DNA of 64,000 nucleotides, from assembly GCA_030041475.1 (NCBI GenBank), contig JASHNU010000030.1, positions 1 through 64,000 on the forward strand, read 5' to 3'. Source of the stretch: Candidatus Sulfotelmatobacter sp. (GTDB lineage: Bacteria; Acidobacteriota; Terriglobia; Terriglobales; Acidobacteriaceae). The first letter of the stretch is position 1. Every line of letters starts with the position of its first letter. Positions 44,553 to 53,182 of this stretch are shown here, piece after piece. The notes under the pieces were generated by a model. That model had not been told where the DNA came from, searched no databases, and saw only the letters and a list, made by a program, of their open reading frames with translations. The translations under genes and the position numbers were made by a program.

Positions 44553-45840
44553 CTCCACGCCAGACGGATTCGATGTCCTCGTCGTTGGCGCTGGACCCGC
44601 CGGGATGGCTGCAGCCGTTCGCGCCGCCGAGTGCGGTATCTGCGTGGGAATTGTAGACGACAACGCCGCCGTCGGCGGGCAGATCTGGAGAAAGTCGGCC
44701 GAAGAAGACGTCACCGAGGATGCAAAAAGTTGGGCGGATTGCCTCAAAGCCAGGCAAGTCACCGTGCTAGGCGGGATGCACGTATTCGATCAGCCAGAAC
44801 CGGGCATTCTGCTTGCCGAGAGTTCTGACAATCGGAGTGTCCTTCATTACGAGAAACTCGTGCTCGCAACCGGCGCGCGCGAGAGGTTTCTGCCCTTTCC
44901 CGGATGGACGCTACCGAATGTGATAGGAGCGGGCGGGCTGCAAGCAATGGTGAAGTGTAGACTTCCCATTCGCGGCAAACGGGTGGTCGTGGCCGGGACC
45001 GGGCCGCTCCTGTTGGCAGTCGCCGCGTATCTGAAGGCGCATGGCGCTGAAATTCTCAAGATCTGCGAACAGGCATCGTGGCTGACTCTGCTCCGCTTTG
45101 CAACATCTCTTCTAACGCAGCCGGCGAAAATCTGGCAGGGAATACAGCTTTCGCAGCAACTTGGTGGCATTCCATTCCTGACCAGCAGTTGGGTCGCCGC
45201 AGCTCACGGCGACAAAATGCTGGAGGCAGTAACCATCACAAGCGGCAGCGAGACTGAAACAATCGATTGCGATTACTTGGCGTGCGGTTTTCATCTTGTC
45301 CCCAATATCGAACTGCCGATCTTGCTGGGCTGCGAGATCAGCGACGGGTTCGTTCAGGTAAACGATCTTCAGGAAACGAATGTGTCGGGCGTTTTTTGTG
45401 CCGGCGAACCGACCGGAATTGGTGGAGTCGAGTTGGCGCTGGTCGAAGGGCAGATCGCCGGTCTGGCCGCGGCGAGCCGCATTGCTGAAGCGAGGCATCT
45501 GTTCGGGAAGCGGGAAGGATTCCGCCGCTTTGCACGGTCCTTGCAGAGAGCTTTTCGGTTACGACCCGAATTGCGAATGCTGGCAGGGCCTGAGACGATC
45601 GTGTGCCGATGTGAAGATGTTATGTACGCACAATTATGTCCGTATACCTCGTGGAGATCGGCAAAGTTGCAGACCCGATGCGGCATGGGTCCCTGTCAGG
45701 GACGTGTATGCGGAGCCGCGACGGAGTTTCTTTTCAACTGGAGCCTGGATTCGGCACGTCCGCCAGTGTTTCCCGCGCGAGTCGAGAGCCTCGTCGCAGT
45801 GCGCGACATCAAACAGCAAGATCCGCAGAAAATTTCCTGA
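44545..45840 (+). CDS. NAD(P)/FAD-dependent oxidoreductase with C-terminal [2Fe-2S] (BFD-like) domain, dehydrogenase alpha subunit
   Basis: 431 residues: FAD domain with VLVVGAGPAGMAAAVRAA at the N-terminus, a second dinucleotide motif VVVAGTGPLLLAVAAYL, and a C-terminal BFD-like cluster domain (VCRCEDVMY near 352, CGMGPCQGRVCG near 378). Matches the alpha subunit (HcnB/OoxA-like) of the three-subunit dehydrogenase. It would pass electrons from the catalytic subunit to an acceptor. The pathway genes after it (imino acid deaminase, 2-oxoglutarate semialdehyde dehydrogenase) are not in the window. Confidence 0.87.
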   Translation: MASSTPDGFDVLVVGAGPAGMAAAVRAAECGICVGIVDDNAAVGGQIWRKSAEEDVTEDAKSWADCLKARQVTVLGGMHVFDQPEPGILLAESSDNRSVLHYEKLVLATGARERFLPFPGWTLPNVIGAGGLQAMVKCRLPIRGKRVVVAGTGPLLLAVAAYLKAHGAEILKICEQASWLTLLRFATSLLTQPAKIWQGIQLSQQLGGIPFLTSSWVAAAHGDKMLEAVTITSGSETETIDCDYLACGFHLVPNIELPILLGCEISDGFVQVNDLQETNVSGVFCAGEPTGIGGVELALVEGQIAGLAAASRIAEARHLFGKREGFRRFARSLQRAFRLRPELRMLAGPETIVCRCEDVMYAQLCPYTSWRSAKLQTRCGMGPCQGRVCGAATEFLFNWSLDSARPPVFPARVESLVAVRDIKQQDPQKIS

Positions 45841-45865
45841 CGTTTCGTCTCCGCTAAAGGCCAGC

Positions 45866-46423
45866 CTAGCTCGAACCCGTCTGACTCCCCAGGTTCGACC
45901 AACCTTGCAGCTTCACCAGCCAATTCGATGGCTCGGGCAGAATCGCAAACTTCGGCAGATCTCCGCGCACCATCGCCACTTCGTCGCAGCAGTGATATCT
46001 GGGGCAGGCGTGGCAATCTTTGTAGATTTTGTCCGGAATGTCTTCACGCTGAGCCACCGAGAATCCCTGCGCCGCGAAGAAATCTGGCTTGCGCGTAAAA
46101 AGGCAGATGCAGTCCACGCGATGCCGCTTCGCCTCGGCCATCAGAGCTTTTACCAGGCGGCTGCCGCCGCCGCGGCCCTGTGCCCACGGCGCAACAGTGA
46201 TGGAGCGGATTTCCGCGAGATGCGTCCCATAAAGATGCAGAGCGCCGCAGCCGATCACGCGGCCATCGTCTTCGAGCACGACAAAGTCCCGGACGTTCTC
46301 GCAGATTTCAGCGAGCGTGCGCGGCAGCAGCGTGCCGTCGCCGGAATACGCCGAGATCAGTTCGTGAATCTGCTCCGCGTCGGGCAGAATGGCTTTACGC
46401 GTGCGCATGGGTTTCGTGGGCAT
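45866..46423 (-). CDS. GNAT N-acetyltransferase, short ArgA-like N-acetylglutamate synthase
   Basis: About 185 residues. The GNAT core is AEIRSITVAPWAQGRGGGSRLVKALM with the acetyl-CoA loop GRGGGS, followed by ICLFTRKPDFFAAQGF. A Cys cluster CHACPRYHCC lies near 145-155, as in the short NAGS proteins fused or linked to ArgH. I choose the ATG at 46423 because GAGGAGG stands directly upstream, although the spacing is short; ATG 46408 is the alternative. The start overlaps argH by about 29 bases. It should catalyse the first arginine step: acetyl-CoA plus glutamate. Confidence 0.8.
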   Translation of the reverse strand: MPTKPMRTRKAILPDAEQIHELISAYSGDGTLLPRTLAEICENVRDFVVLEDDGRVIGCGALHLYGTHLAEIRSITVAPWAQGRGGGSRLVKALMAEAKRHRVDCICLFTRKPDFFAAQGFSVAQREDIPDKIYKDCHACPRYHCCDEVAMVRGDLPKFAILPEPSNWLVKLQGWSNLGSQTGSS

Positions 46424-47813
46424 GAACCTCCTCGCGAAGCGACTCGATTCTCTTCCGGGCAGCATCGATTGCCTGGCGAACGCGCGCCGGAGCGGTGCCG
46501 CCCGGAACATCGTGCATCTCCAGCACCGATGCCAACGTCAACGAGTCGTAAAAATCCTGAGAGAAAGCCGGACTGACAGACTGCAATTCATGCAAAGGAA
46601 GATCCTGCAACTCACAATTTCTTTCCACACAAATCTGAATTGCCTTGCCGATCCGTTCATGCGCGAGCCGCGAAGGCACTCCACGCCGGACAAGATAAGT
46701 CGCGGCAGCCCAGGCGTTCATGAATCCGGACTGCGCGACCTGGTTCATGCGCTCCGAGTGAAACTCCACGGACTTTATCCATCCCGCCACCAGCGGCAAC
46801 ATTGCGAGAAGCGTCGCCGCAGAATCGAACAGAGGCTCCTGCGTCTCTTGCAGATCCTTGTTGTAAGCCAGCGGCAGGCTTTTCACACTGACCATGAGTG
46901 CAGTAGCATTGCCGAGAATCCGTCCGCACTTGCCGCGCACGAGCTCGAGCAGGTCGGGATTTTTCTTCTGCGGCATCGCGCTGCTCCCGGTGGAATACGC
47001 TTCCGGTAGCTCGAGGAATCCATATTCCTGCGACGAAAAAAGAATCGTCTCTTCCGCCCACCGGCTCAGATGCAGCGAAACAAGCGAGAGAACGTTGGCG
47101 AACTCCAATGCGAAGTCACGATCGCTGGTGGCATCGATGCTGTTCGCAGTTGGCCTATGGAAGCCGAGGGTCTCGGCCATAAATCCGCGGTCGAGTGCGA
47201 GAGTTGCCCCCGCTACCGCACCCGAGCCTAATGGACAGACATTCAGCCGCTTGCGGCAATCAGCCAGTCGGCCCGCATCCCGCAAGAACATTTCGACGTA
47301 GGCGAGCAGCCAGTGCGCGACCAGAACCGGCTCAGCCTTTTGCAAGTGTGTGTAGGCAGGCATCGCAGCATCGCCAGTTCGCTCGGCGCGATCGATCAGG
47401 GTGCAGCACAGCTCGCCAAGATCGTGCCGCAAATGATCGATCGTCGCTCGCACGAACAGTCGCAAGTCGGTGGCAATCTGCTCGTTGCGGCTGCGGCCGC
47501 TGTGCAGCTTGTAGCCGGCGTCGCCGATCAACGCCGCCAGTTGCTTCTCGACAAAGTGATGAACATCTTCCGCTTCGCCGTCGTCGAGAAACGACGGCTC
47601 CGACGCGGCGCGCTCGCCGATCTGTTCGAGTCCCTGCAGGATGCTGATGAGTTCGTCGGCAGACAATACTCCGGCATTCTTCAACGCCCGCGCGTGGGTA
47701 GCGCTGGCCGCGAGTTCATATCGCAGCAGGCGCCGATCGAAGTCAAACGACCGCTGCCAGCGCTCGAACTCCGAATCCAGTGGCTGCCGGAACCTTCCCG
47801 ACCACATCTTCAT
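46395..47813 (-). CDS. argH: Argininosuccinate lyase
   Basis: About 472 residues. WSGRFRQPLDSEFERW opens the protein; the fumarase/lyase signature GSSAMPQKKNPDLLELVRG lies near 287, and SRNEQIATDLRLF near 110. The argG stop and argH start overlap as TGATG; a GTG one codon earlier (47816) is possible, but GGAGGT is better spaced for the ATG. It splits argininosuccinate into arginine and fumarate. Its C-terminus ends in a His/Ala-rich EVHAHETHAHA tail that overlaps the NAGS start. Confidence 0.95.
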   Translation of the reverse strand: MKMWSGRFRQPLDSEFERWQRSFDFDRRLLRYELAASATHARALKNAGVLSADELISILQGLEQIGERAASEPSFLDDGEAEDVHHFVEKQLAALIGDAGYKLHSGRSRNEQIATDLRLFVRATIDHLRHDLGELCCTLIDRAERTGDAAMPAYTHLQKAEPVLVAHWLLAYVEMFLRDAGRLADCRKRLNVCPLGSGAVAGATLALDRGFMAETLGFHRPTANSIDATSDRDFALEFANVLSLVSLHLSRWAEETILFSSQEYGFLELPEAYSTGSSAMPQKKNPDLLELVRGKCGRILGNATALMVSVKSLPLAYNKDLQETQEPLFDSAATLLAMLPLVAGWIKSVEFHSERMNQVAQSGFMNAWAAATYLVRRGVPSRLAHERIGKAIQICVERNCELQDLPLHELQSVSPAFSQDFYDSLTLASVLEMHDVPGGTAPARVRQAIDAARKRIESLREEVHAHETHAHA

Positions 47814-49015
47814 CACGCGACCTCCACGCGCGATCGCGCCCGCGAGCGCGAAGGCAGACCCAGAATGCGGATGAACCCGGCAGCGTCTTTCTGGTCGTAA
47901 TTGTCCCCCATAGTGAACGACGAAAGATCCGTGCGGTACAGCGAGAACTCCGATTCGCGGCTCACAACGGAAACATTTCCCTTGTACAGAGACAAGGTGA
48001 CGGTGCCCGTCATTTCTTTCTGCGTGCTCTCAACGAAGGCATCGAGCGCCTCGCGCAGCGGTGTGAACCAGAGGCCGAAGTAAACCAGTTCGGCATACTT
48101 CAAACCGATCTGCTGCTTGAAATGAGCGACTTCGCGCTCCAGGCAGAGCGCTTCCAGTTCGCGGTGCGCGGCGATTAACAGCGTTCCGCCGGGAGTTTCG
48201 TAACATCCGCGCGACTTGATGCCGACAAACCGGTTTTCAACCAGATCTACCCGGCCGATCGCGTTGCGCGCGCCGATTTCGTTCAGCAATTCGACGAGCG
48301 AGACCGGATCGAGTGCCATCCCGTTCACAGCAACGGGAACGCCCTGCTGGAAACCAATCGTGACCTGTTCTTCCTTATCCGGAGCTTCCTGCGGCGATTT
48401 GGTGAGCTGCCATGTCGTCGCCAGCGGCGCATTGCCGGCATCTTCCAGTTCACCACCCTCGTGGCTGACGTGCCACAGGTTGCGGTCGCGACTGTGAATC
48501 TTCGTCCGGCTCGCACTTACTGGAATGCCGTGCTGCTCGGCGTAATCCAAGCAGTCCTCCCGTGATTTCAACGTCCACTCGCGCCACGGTGCGACGATCT
48601 TCAGCTCTGGAGCTAGCGCCTGGTAGGTCAGCTCGAATCTCACCTGATCGTTGCCCTTCCCGGTGCATCCGTGAGCGACGGCGGTTGCTCCTTCGCGCAG
48701 CGCCACTTCTACCTGATGCTTCGCGATGACAGGACGCGCCAGCGAAGTCCCGAGCAGATATTTGTGCTCGTAAACTGCGCCGGCTTTCAGCGCGGGAAAG
48801 ACGTAGCCGGTCAGAAACTCTTCCCGGAGATCCTCGACGACCACCTTACTCGCTCCCGTCGCATAAGCTTTTTCGACGACCGCTCCAATGTCGTCTCCCT
48901 GACCAACATCGCCGACCATGGCGATCACGCCGTAGGAGTAGTTCTCCTTCAACCATGGAATGATGATCGAGGTGTCGAGTCCACCGGAATAGGCAAGAAC
49001 TATTTTTTCAGGCAT
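47813..49015 (-). CDS. argG: Argininosuccinate synthase
   Basis: 400 residues, standard length. The ATP pyrophosphatase P-loop is LAYSGGLDTSIIIPWLKENY at the N-terminus; GCTGKGNDQVRFE and SRGCYETPGGTLL are also conserved. It joins citrulline and aspartate. The start overlaps argF by eight bases and the stop overlaps argH, so translation is coupled along the operon. Confidence 0.95.
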   Translation of the reverse strand: MPEKIVLAYSGGLDTSIIIPWLKENYSYGVIAMVGDVGQGDDIGAVVEKAYATGASKVVVEDLREEFLTGYVFPALKAGAVYEHKYLLGTSLARPVIAKHQVEVALREGATAVAHGCTGKGNDQVRFELTYQALAPELKIVAPWREWTLKSREDCLDYAEQHGIPVSASRTKIHSRDRNLWHVSHEGGELEDAGNAPLATTWQLTKSPQEAPDKEEQVTIGFQQGVPVAVNGMALDPVSLVELLNEIGARNAIGRVDLVENRFVGIKSRGCYETPGGTLLIAAHRELEALCLEREVAHFKQQIGLKYAELVYFGLWFTPLREALDAFVESTQKEMTGTVTLSLYKGNVSVVSRESEFSLYRTDLSSFTMGDNYDQKDAAGFIRILGLPSRSRARSRVEVA

Positions 49016-50087
49016 GTGCGCTCCTTACGGGCAGGCGCACGGCGCCGCCCAGCAATAGATAAAGAATGGCTTTCTGCACGTGCAGGCGATTTTCCGCCTG
49101 CTCGAAAACGAGGGAATTTTCGGAATCCATGACTTCGTCGGTGACTTCGTGCCCGCGATGCGCAGGCAAACAATGCATGAATGCCGCATCGGGCGCGGCT
49201 TCCGCCATGAGTTCCGAGTTGACTTGATACGGTTTGAAGATCGCAGCGCGGTGTTCAGCCTCCCGCTCTTGCCCCATGCTGGCCCAGGCATCGGTGTAAA
49301 CGGCATCGACGCCTGTGACCGCGGCATGAGGTTCCGTGAGAAATTCGAGTTGAGCGCCGGTCTGCTTCGCGATCTTGCGCGCATCCGCAACGATCCTGGC
49401 GTTCGGTTCGTAGCTCTTAGGTGTGGCGACTCGGATCGAAGACCCCGCACACGCGCAGGTGAGCAGCAGCGAATGAGCCATATTGTTGCCATCGCCAACG
49501 TAGGCCAGAGTGATGTTTCTCAAATCACCGAATCGCTCTGTGAGCGTGAAGTAGTCGGCTAGGGCCTGGCAGGGATGCTCCAGATCGCTGAGCGCATTAA
49601 TGACCGGCACCGAAGCATGATGGGCCATCCCCTCGATCGTTTCCTGGGCAAACGTGCGCAGCACGATGATGTCGACCCAGCGCTCCAGATTGTGCGCAAT
49701 GTCGCTCAGCGATTCGCGGGCGTCGAGCCGGCTCTGGGTTTGATCAACAAACATGCTCGTGCCGCCAAGGCTCGCCATCCCTGCCTCAAACGTGAGCCGA
49801 GTCCGCAGCGACGGCTTCTCAAAAAACATGACCATCTGTTTGCCGGCCAGCGACCGCTGGAAAACCGAGGGGCGCGACTTCATCAGTTCCGCCAGGTGCA
49901 GCACTGCCTCGACACCTTGCGGTCCGAGATCGCGCGTAGAAATCAGATCGGGGCACCAGAAAACGCCGGGAAACGTGTCCGGCGTGATAACCGTTCTGTT
50001 TTGCAAGGGAGTATTCAACGTAGCTTCCTCTTTCTGATCTTTCTCGTACTTGCCTACGGGCTTGCGCGCTGCGCCGGTCTGGCTCAT
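49008..50087 (-). CDS. argF: Ornithine carbamoyltransferase
   Basis: 359 residues; the N-terminal 45 or so are an extension compared with typical OTCases. The carbamoyl-phosphate motif is FFEKPSLRTRLTF, followed by DLEHPCQALADYFTL and the ornithine-side MHCLPAHRGHEVTDEV. These fit ornithine rather than acetylornithine carbamoyltransferase. The ATG overlaps the argB stop (ATGA). A later start near the segment TPDTFPGVFWCPDLIS is possible but no better supported. Confidence 0.92.
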   Translation of the reverse strand: MSQTGAARKPVGKYEKDQKEEATLNTPLQNRTVITPDTFPGVFWCPDLISTRDLGPQGVEAVLHLAELMKSRPSVFQRSLAGKQMVMFFEKPSLRTRLTFEAGMASLGGTSMFVDQTQSRLDARESLSDIAHNLERWVDIIVLRTFAQETIEGMAHHASVPVINALSDLEHPCQALADYFTLTERFGDLRNITLAYVGDGNNMAHSLLLTCACAGSSIRVATPKSYEPNARIVADARKIAKQTGAQLEFLTEPHAAVTGVDAVYTDAWASMGQEREAEHRAAIFKPYQVNSELMAEAAPDAAFMHCLPAHRGHEVTDEVMDSENSLVFEQAENRLHVQKAILYLLLGGAVRLPVRSAHA

Positions 50088-50869
50088 GCGGGAATCACCT
50101 CGGTGCCGCAGGGAATCTTCGTCAGGAAGAAGTGGGTCAGCGCATCTGCATCGCTGGCAGGGAGAATCCTCACGCGGCCCACACCCTGCTGCAGTGCCTG
50201 TTTACAGGCGCGAAGTTTCGGCAGCATGCCACCGCTCACCACCGCACCCGCAACCAGATCATCGGCGTGTTTCATACTCAGCCAGGGAATGACCGCGCCG
50301 GCAGCGTCCTTCACACCCGGAACATCCGTCAGAAAAATAAGCGCATTCGCATGGCAGGCTGCAGCGCATGCCGCCGCCATCTCATCGGCGTTCACGTTGT
50401 AGTATTCGCCGTCGGCTCCCAAAGCCAGCGAAGCGAGCACTGGAATTCCACCCTGCTGCCAGAGGGCTTCAATCCAGCACGGTTCGGCGAAGCAGATTTC
50501 GCCCACGAAACCGAGATCACTGCCGCGCACCAGCTTCTTGCGCGCGCGGAACGTCATGCCGTCACCACCACAAAATCCAACCGCAGGCATACCCGTTGCC
50601 TGGATCGCAGCCACCATCTTTTTGTTGATCATTCCGCCCAGCACCATAAGCGCGACGTCGCGCGTTTCGGCATCGGTCACTCGAAGGCCACCGACAAATT
50701 CGCTCTGCTTGCCAAGTTTCTTCAACATACGGGTGAGCGCGCTGCCTCCGCCGTGAACCACCGCCACGCGATGGCCGTCCTGGGCCAGGTCGGCGATGGC
50801 GCGTGCGCATTTGCGCAACACAGCTGCGTCTTCCAGCGCCGTTCCTCCGATTTTGACCACGATTGTCAT
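50084..50869 (-). CDS. argB: Acetylglutamate kinase
   Basis: 261 residues. Amino-acid-kinase motifs: VVKIGGTALED at the start, VVHGGGSALTRML near 40, INKKMVAAIQA and NVNADEMAAACAAA. The start at 50869 overlaps the argC stop (ATGA) and gives the normal NAGK length; an upstream frame extension runs into argC and is rejected. It phosphorylates N-acetylglutamate and is often the arginine-feedback point. Confidence 0.94.
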   Translation of the reverse strand: MTIVVKIGGTALEDAAVLRKCARAIADLAQDGHRVAVVHGGGSALTRMLKKLGKQSEFVGGLRVTDAETRDVALMVLGGMINKKMVAAIQATGMPAVGFCGGDGMTFRARKKLVRGSDLGFVGEICFAEPCWIEALWQQGGIPVLASLALGADGEYYNVNADEMAAACAAACHANALIFLTDVPGVKDAAGAVIPWLSMKHADDLVAGAVVSGGMLPKLRACKQALQQGVGRVRILPASDADALTHFFLTKIPCGTEVIPA

Positions 50870-51912
50870 TGCAAGCCCTCGTCCTCCGGCCATCCGTACA
50901 TCAGATTCATGTTCTGCACCGCTTGCCCGGCCGCACCCTTGAGCAGGTTGTCGAGGCACGAGATCAGCACCACGCGCTGGCCGTCATCGGCCAGGCAAAA
51001 CCCAAGGTCGCAATAGTTCGTGTGCAGGGAAAAGTTCACCTGCGGCAATGTGGGCGTCTGGAAAATGCGCACCCAGCGCTTGCTGGAATAAAAAGTTCGC
51101 AAGCAGGATTCCACTCCCGCCGGCGCCATCTTCCGGTTCAGGTGCACGTAGATCGTCGACAGAATCCCACGCGGAATCGGCAGCAGATGCGGCGTGAAGA
51201 TCAATTCCTGTGCGGTCAAACCGAGTTGCTCGACCATCTCGCCAACATGCCGGTGCGTGAACAATGAATAGGCAGAAAGATTGTCGGCCACCGAAACAAA
51301 GTGAGTTTTCGCGGTCGGCTCTTTCCCCGCGCCCGACACGCCAGATTTCGAATCCGACACGATGCCGCGCCGGCGATCGACGATTCCGGCTTTGAGCAGC
51401 GGCGCCAGAGCCAGAATGACCGAAGTCGCATAACAGCCGGGATTCGCGACCAGCGCCGCATTGGCCACGCGGTCTGCATTCAACTCGGGAAGTCCATAGA
51501 CGGCCTTTTCAGTGAATTCCGCCGCAGTGGCAGAATCCGCGTCGTGAAAGTTGTAGATCGCGCGATGCTGCTCCTTCTTCAGTCGCCACGCTCCGCTCAG
51601 ATCGATAACCCGCAGACCTTCTGCCATAGCTTGAGGCACAACCGAGCGCGAAGTCTGGTGCGGCGTCGCCAGAAAAAGCAGCTGCACTCCCTGCTCTTTC
51701 ATAGCCGGCCAAGAGAGGGTATGCAGCGGGTAGCCGCCGTTGCCCGAAAGCGCCGGGAATACATCGGCGAGATCCGAGGCGCCGCCGTTGTCCGCCGGCC
51801 GGCGCAGCAGCAGCGGTTTTTCCAGCCGCGAATGGCGCAGTAGAATCCGTGTCAATTCGAGGCCGGAATACCCGGTCGCGCCCAGCACTGCGGTCTTGAG
51901 TTTCGTCGCCAT
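50866..51912 (-). CDS. argC: N-acetyl-gamma-glutamyl-phosphate reductase
   Basis: 348 residues. The NADP motif is AVLGATGYSGLELTRIL, and the catalytic Cys lies in ANPGCYATSVILAL near 150. SGVSGAGKEPT and the late PHLLPIPRGI stretch are also conserved. First structural gene after argR, five bases behind it. It makes N-acetylglutamate semialdehyde. argD and argJ are not in this operon. Confidence 0.95.
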   Translation of the reverse strand: MATKLKTAVLGATGYSGLELTRILLRHSRLEKPLLLRRPADNGGASDLADVFPALSGNGGYPLHTLSWPAMKEQGVQLLFLATPHQTSRSVVPQAMAEGLRVIDLSGAWRLKKEQHRAIYNFHDADSATAAEFTEKAVYGLPELNADRVANAALVANPGCYATSVILALAPLLKAGIVDRRRGIVSDSKSGVSGAGKEPTAKTHFVSVADNLSAYSLFTHRHVGEMVEQLGLTAQELIFTPHLLPIPRGILSTIYVHLNRKMAPAGVESCLRTFYSSKRWVRIFQTPTLPQVNFSLHTNYCDLGFCLADDGQRVVLISCLDNLLKGAAGQAVQNMNLMYGWPEDEGLQ

Positions 51913-51917
51913 TCTCG

Positions 51918-52361
51918 TTACGACAGCATCTCCTCAATCCGATTCGCCAGATTGCGCGCCTCCTCCTTGTCCGGACAAACGATCAGAATCGTGTCGTCGC
52001 CGGCAATCGTGCCCACGACTTCGCTCCAATCCGCTTCGTCGAGGGCCGCGGCGACGGGTTGCGCGCTGCCGACAATCGTCTTAATGACGAGCTGATTCTG
52101 CGCCGAGCGAACATCGAGAACGAACTCGCGGACAAGGCGCGAAACCGGAGGTAACGCCAGCCCGGTCGAGCTCTCCCCCTGGAGAAGCGAGTAACCGTGC
52201 GAAGTTTTGCTGAGATTCAGATCGCGAATGTCACGCGAAAGCGTGGCCTGGCCCACCTTGAATCCGCGACGCCGAAGGACCCGCTGAAGGTCCTCCTGAC
52301 TGGCGATGGAGCCGTGCTTCAGCGCTTCCAGAACCGCACGTTGCCGGAGGGTTTTATTCAT
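51918..52361 (-). CDS. argR: Arginine repressor
   Basis: 147 residues. The N-terminal winged helix includes the family core SQEDLQRVLRRRGFKVGQAT and LSRDIRDLNL; the C-terminal trimerisation and arginine-binding part contains GTIAGDDTILIVCPD. It is first in its own operon, and the start codon lies at the edge of two ARG boxes (52364-52397), so autorepression by arginine is very likely. Confidence 0.95.
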   Translation of the reverse strand: MNKTLRQRAVLEALKHGSIASQEDLQRVLRRRGFKVGQATLSRDIRDLNLSKTSHGYSLLQGESSTGLALPPVSRLVREFVLDVRSAQNQLVIKTIVGSAQPVAAALDEADWSEVVGTIAGDDTILIVCPDKEEARNLANRIEEMLS

Positions 52362-52363
52362 GA

Positions 52364-52397
52364 TGAATAAATATTCATTACAATGAATAAATATTCC
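52364..52397. promoter_or_regulatory. Two tandem ARG boxes (ArgR operator)
   Basis: TGAATAAATATTCA (52364-52377) is an almost perfect ARG-box core. A second copy, TGAATAAATATTCC, lies at 52384-52397, with centres 20 bases apart, which fits hexameric ArgR binding. A further TTTATTCA (52353-52360) makes an extra inverted half-site over the argR start. Confidence 0.85.
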
Positions 52398-53182
52398 CCT
52401 ATGTTACGGACATTGTGCTGGATGTCAAGGGAAAAAACGGCAGGCGTTGCTTTGGAGGGTTCAGAACCACAGGACGTTGAGCACGGGTGAATGAAAGCTA
52501 GGACGATTGATGAACCTGCTCGTCGCCAGTCCTAGCACGCATTGGCGAGGCTCCGCCCTGTGGCGTACACTTCCGCGAAATAAAACCGGGATGTGAGCAG
52601 CCGACCACGATCACCATGCCTTCGGGCGTACATCGCACCCGGCCACTGCACTGGGGAACCTGCATTCACTGCGCTCAGAAAGGCTTTCGGTGATCGATAT
52701 CTCTATGCCGGCCCTGGTACGACCTTGCGACGCGGGGAAATGTCTCAGAAAGTGAACCCAGGCGCCGCGGCGCGTTTTTTGATCGCCGAGTTTCACTGAC
52801 TCGTGCTGCAAGTGGAATGGGACAACCATGTGAAGATAGAGCCTCAGATTCAGCTTTTGGACAATTTTCTCGAATCGATTTCTTCGCCTTTCTAATCGTG
52901 GCTGACCCACGATCACAGCCCTCCTTTCTCGGCTTGAATATCGCCAGAATGTAAGTTCTTTTTGTAAGCTCCCATCTGGATCGGTTGGAGCTCTGGTGCC
53001 GATTTGCCCGTTATCCAAGAATCTTAGGGGCAGTCGACCCGGGCCCGAACGACAACTTAGCGTTCGAGGCTGCAAATCCGGGTTTGACTCCGGGTGCCCG
53101 CCCACCAGTTTCAAACCGGAGTAGAGAAAACGGCAGGCGATTAGGCTTCTGATTCCCGGCCTTCTCGCAAGAAATCTGCGAG
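52398..53182. other. 785-base gene-poor stretch upstream of the arginine operon
   Basis: No coding frame here shows conserved features. A perfect seven-base hairpin ATCGTGG-CTGAC-CCACGAT lies at 52895-52913. Around 53027-53107 there is a tRNA-3'-end-like stretch (GGTTTGACTCC and CCACCA), but it does not fold as a cloverleaf. Possibly decayed DNA. Confidence 0.5.

Noticed and set aside
49008-50087. argF as N-acetyl- or N-succinylornithine carbamoyltransferase because of the PSLRTR wording
   Set aside because: The Glu-Lys before it and the MHCLPAHRGHEV motif fit ordinary ornithine carbamoyltransferase.
52593-52799. Plus-strand 68-codon open frame in the gap upstream of argR
   Set aside because: No ribosome-binding site, no recognisable domain and atypical composition; chance frame in non-coding DNA.
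53027-53107. Possible tRNA gene or tRNA-derived attachment site (GGTTTGACTCC and terminal CCACCA, GGGGCA near the 5' side)
   Set aside because: The T-arm has a G-G mismatch, only five acceptor pairs form, the CCA is out of register, and no D-arm or anticodon arm can be drawn. At most a decayed fragment.
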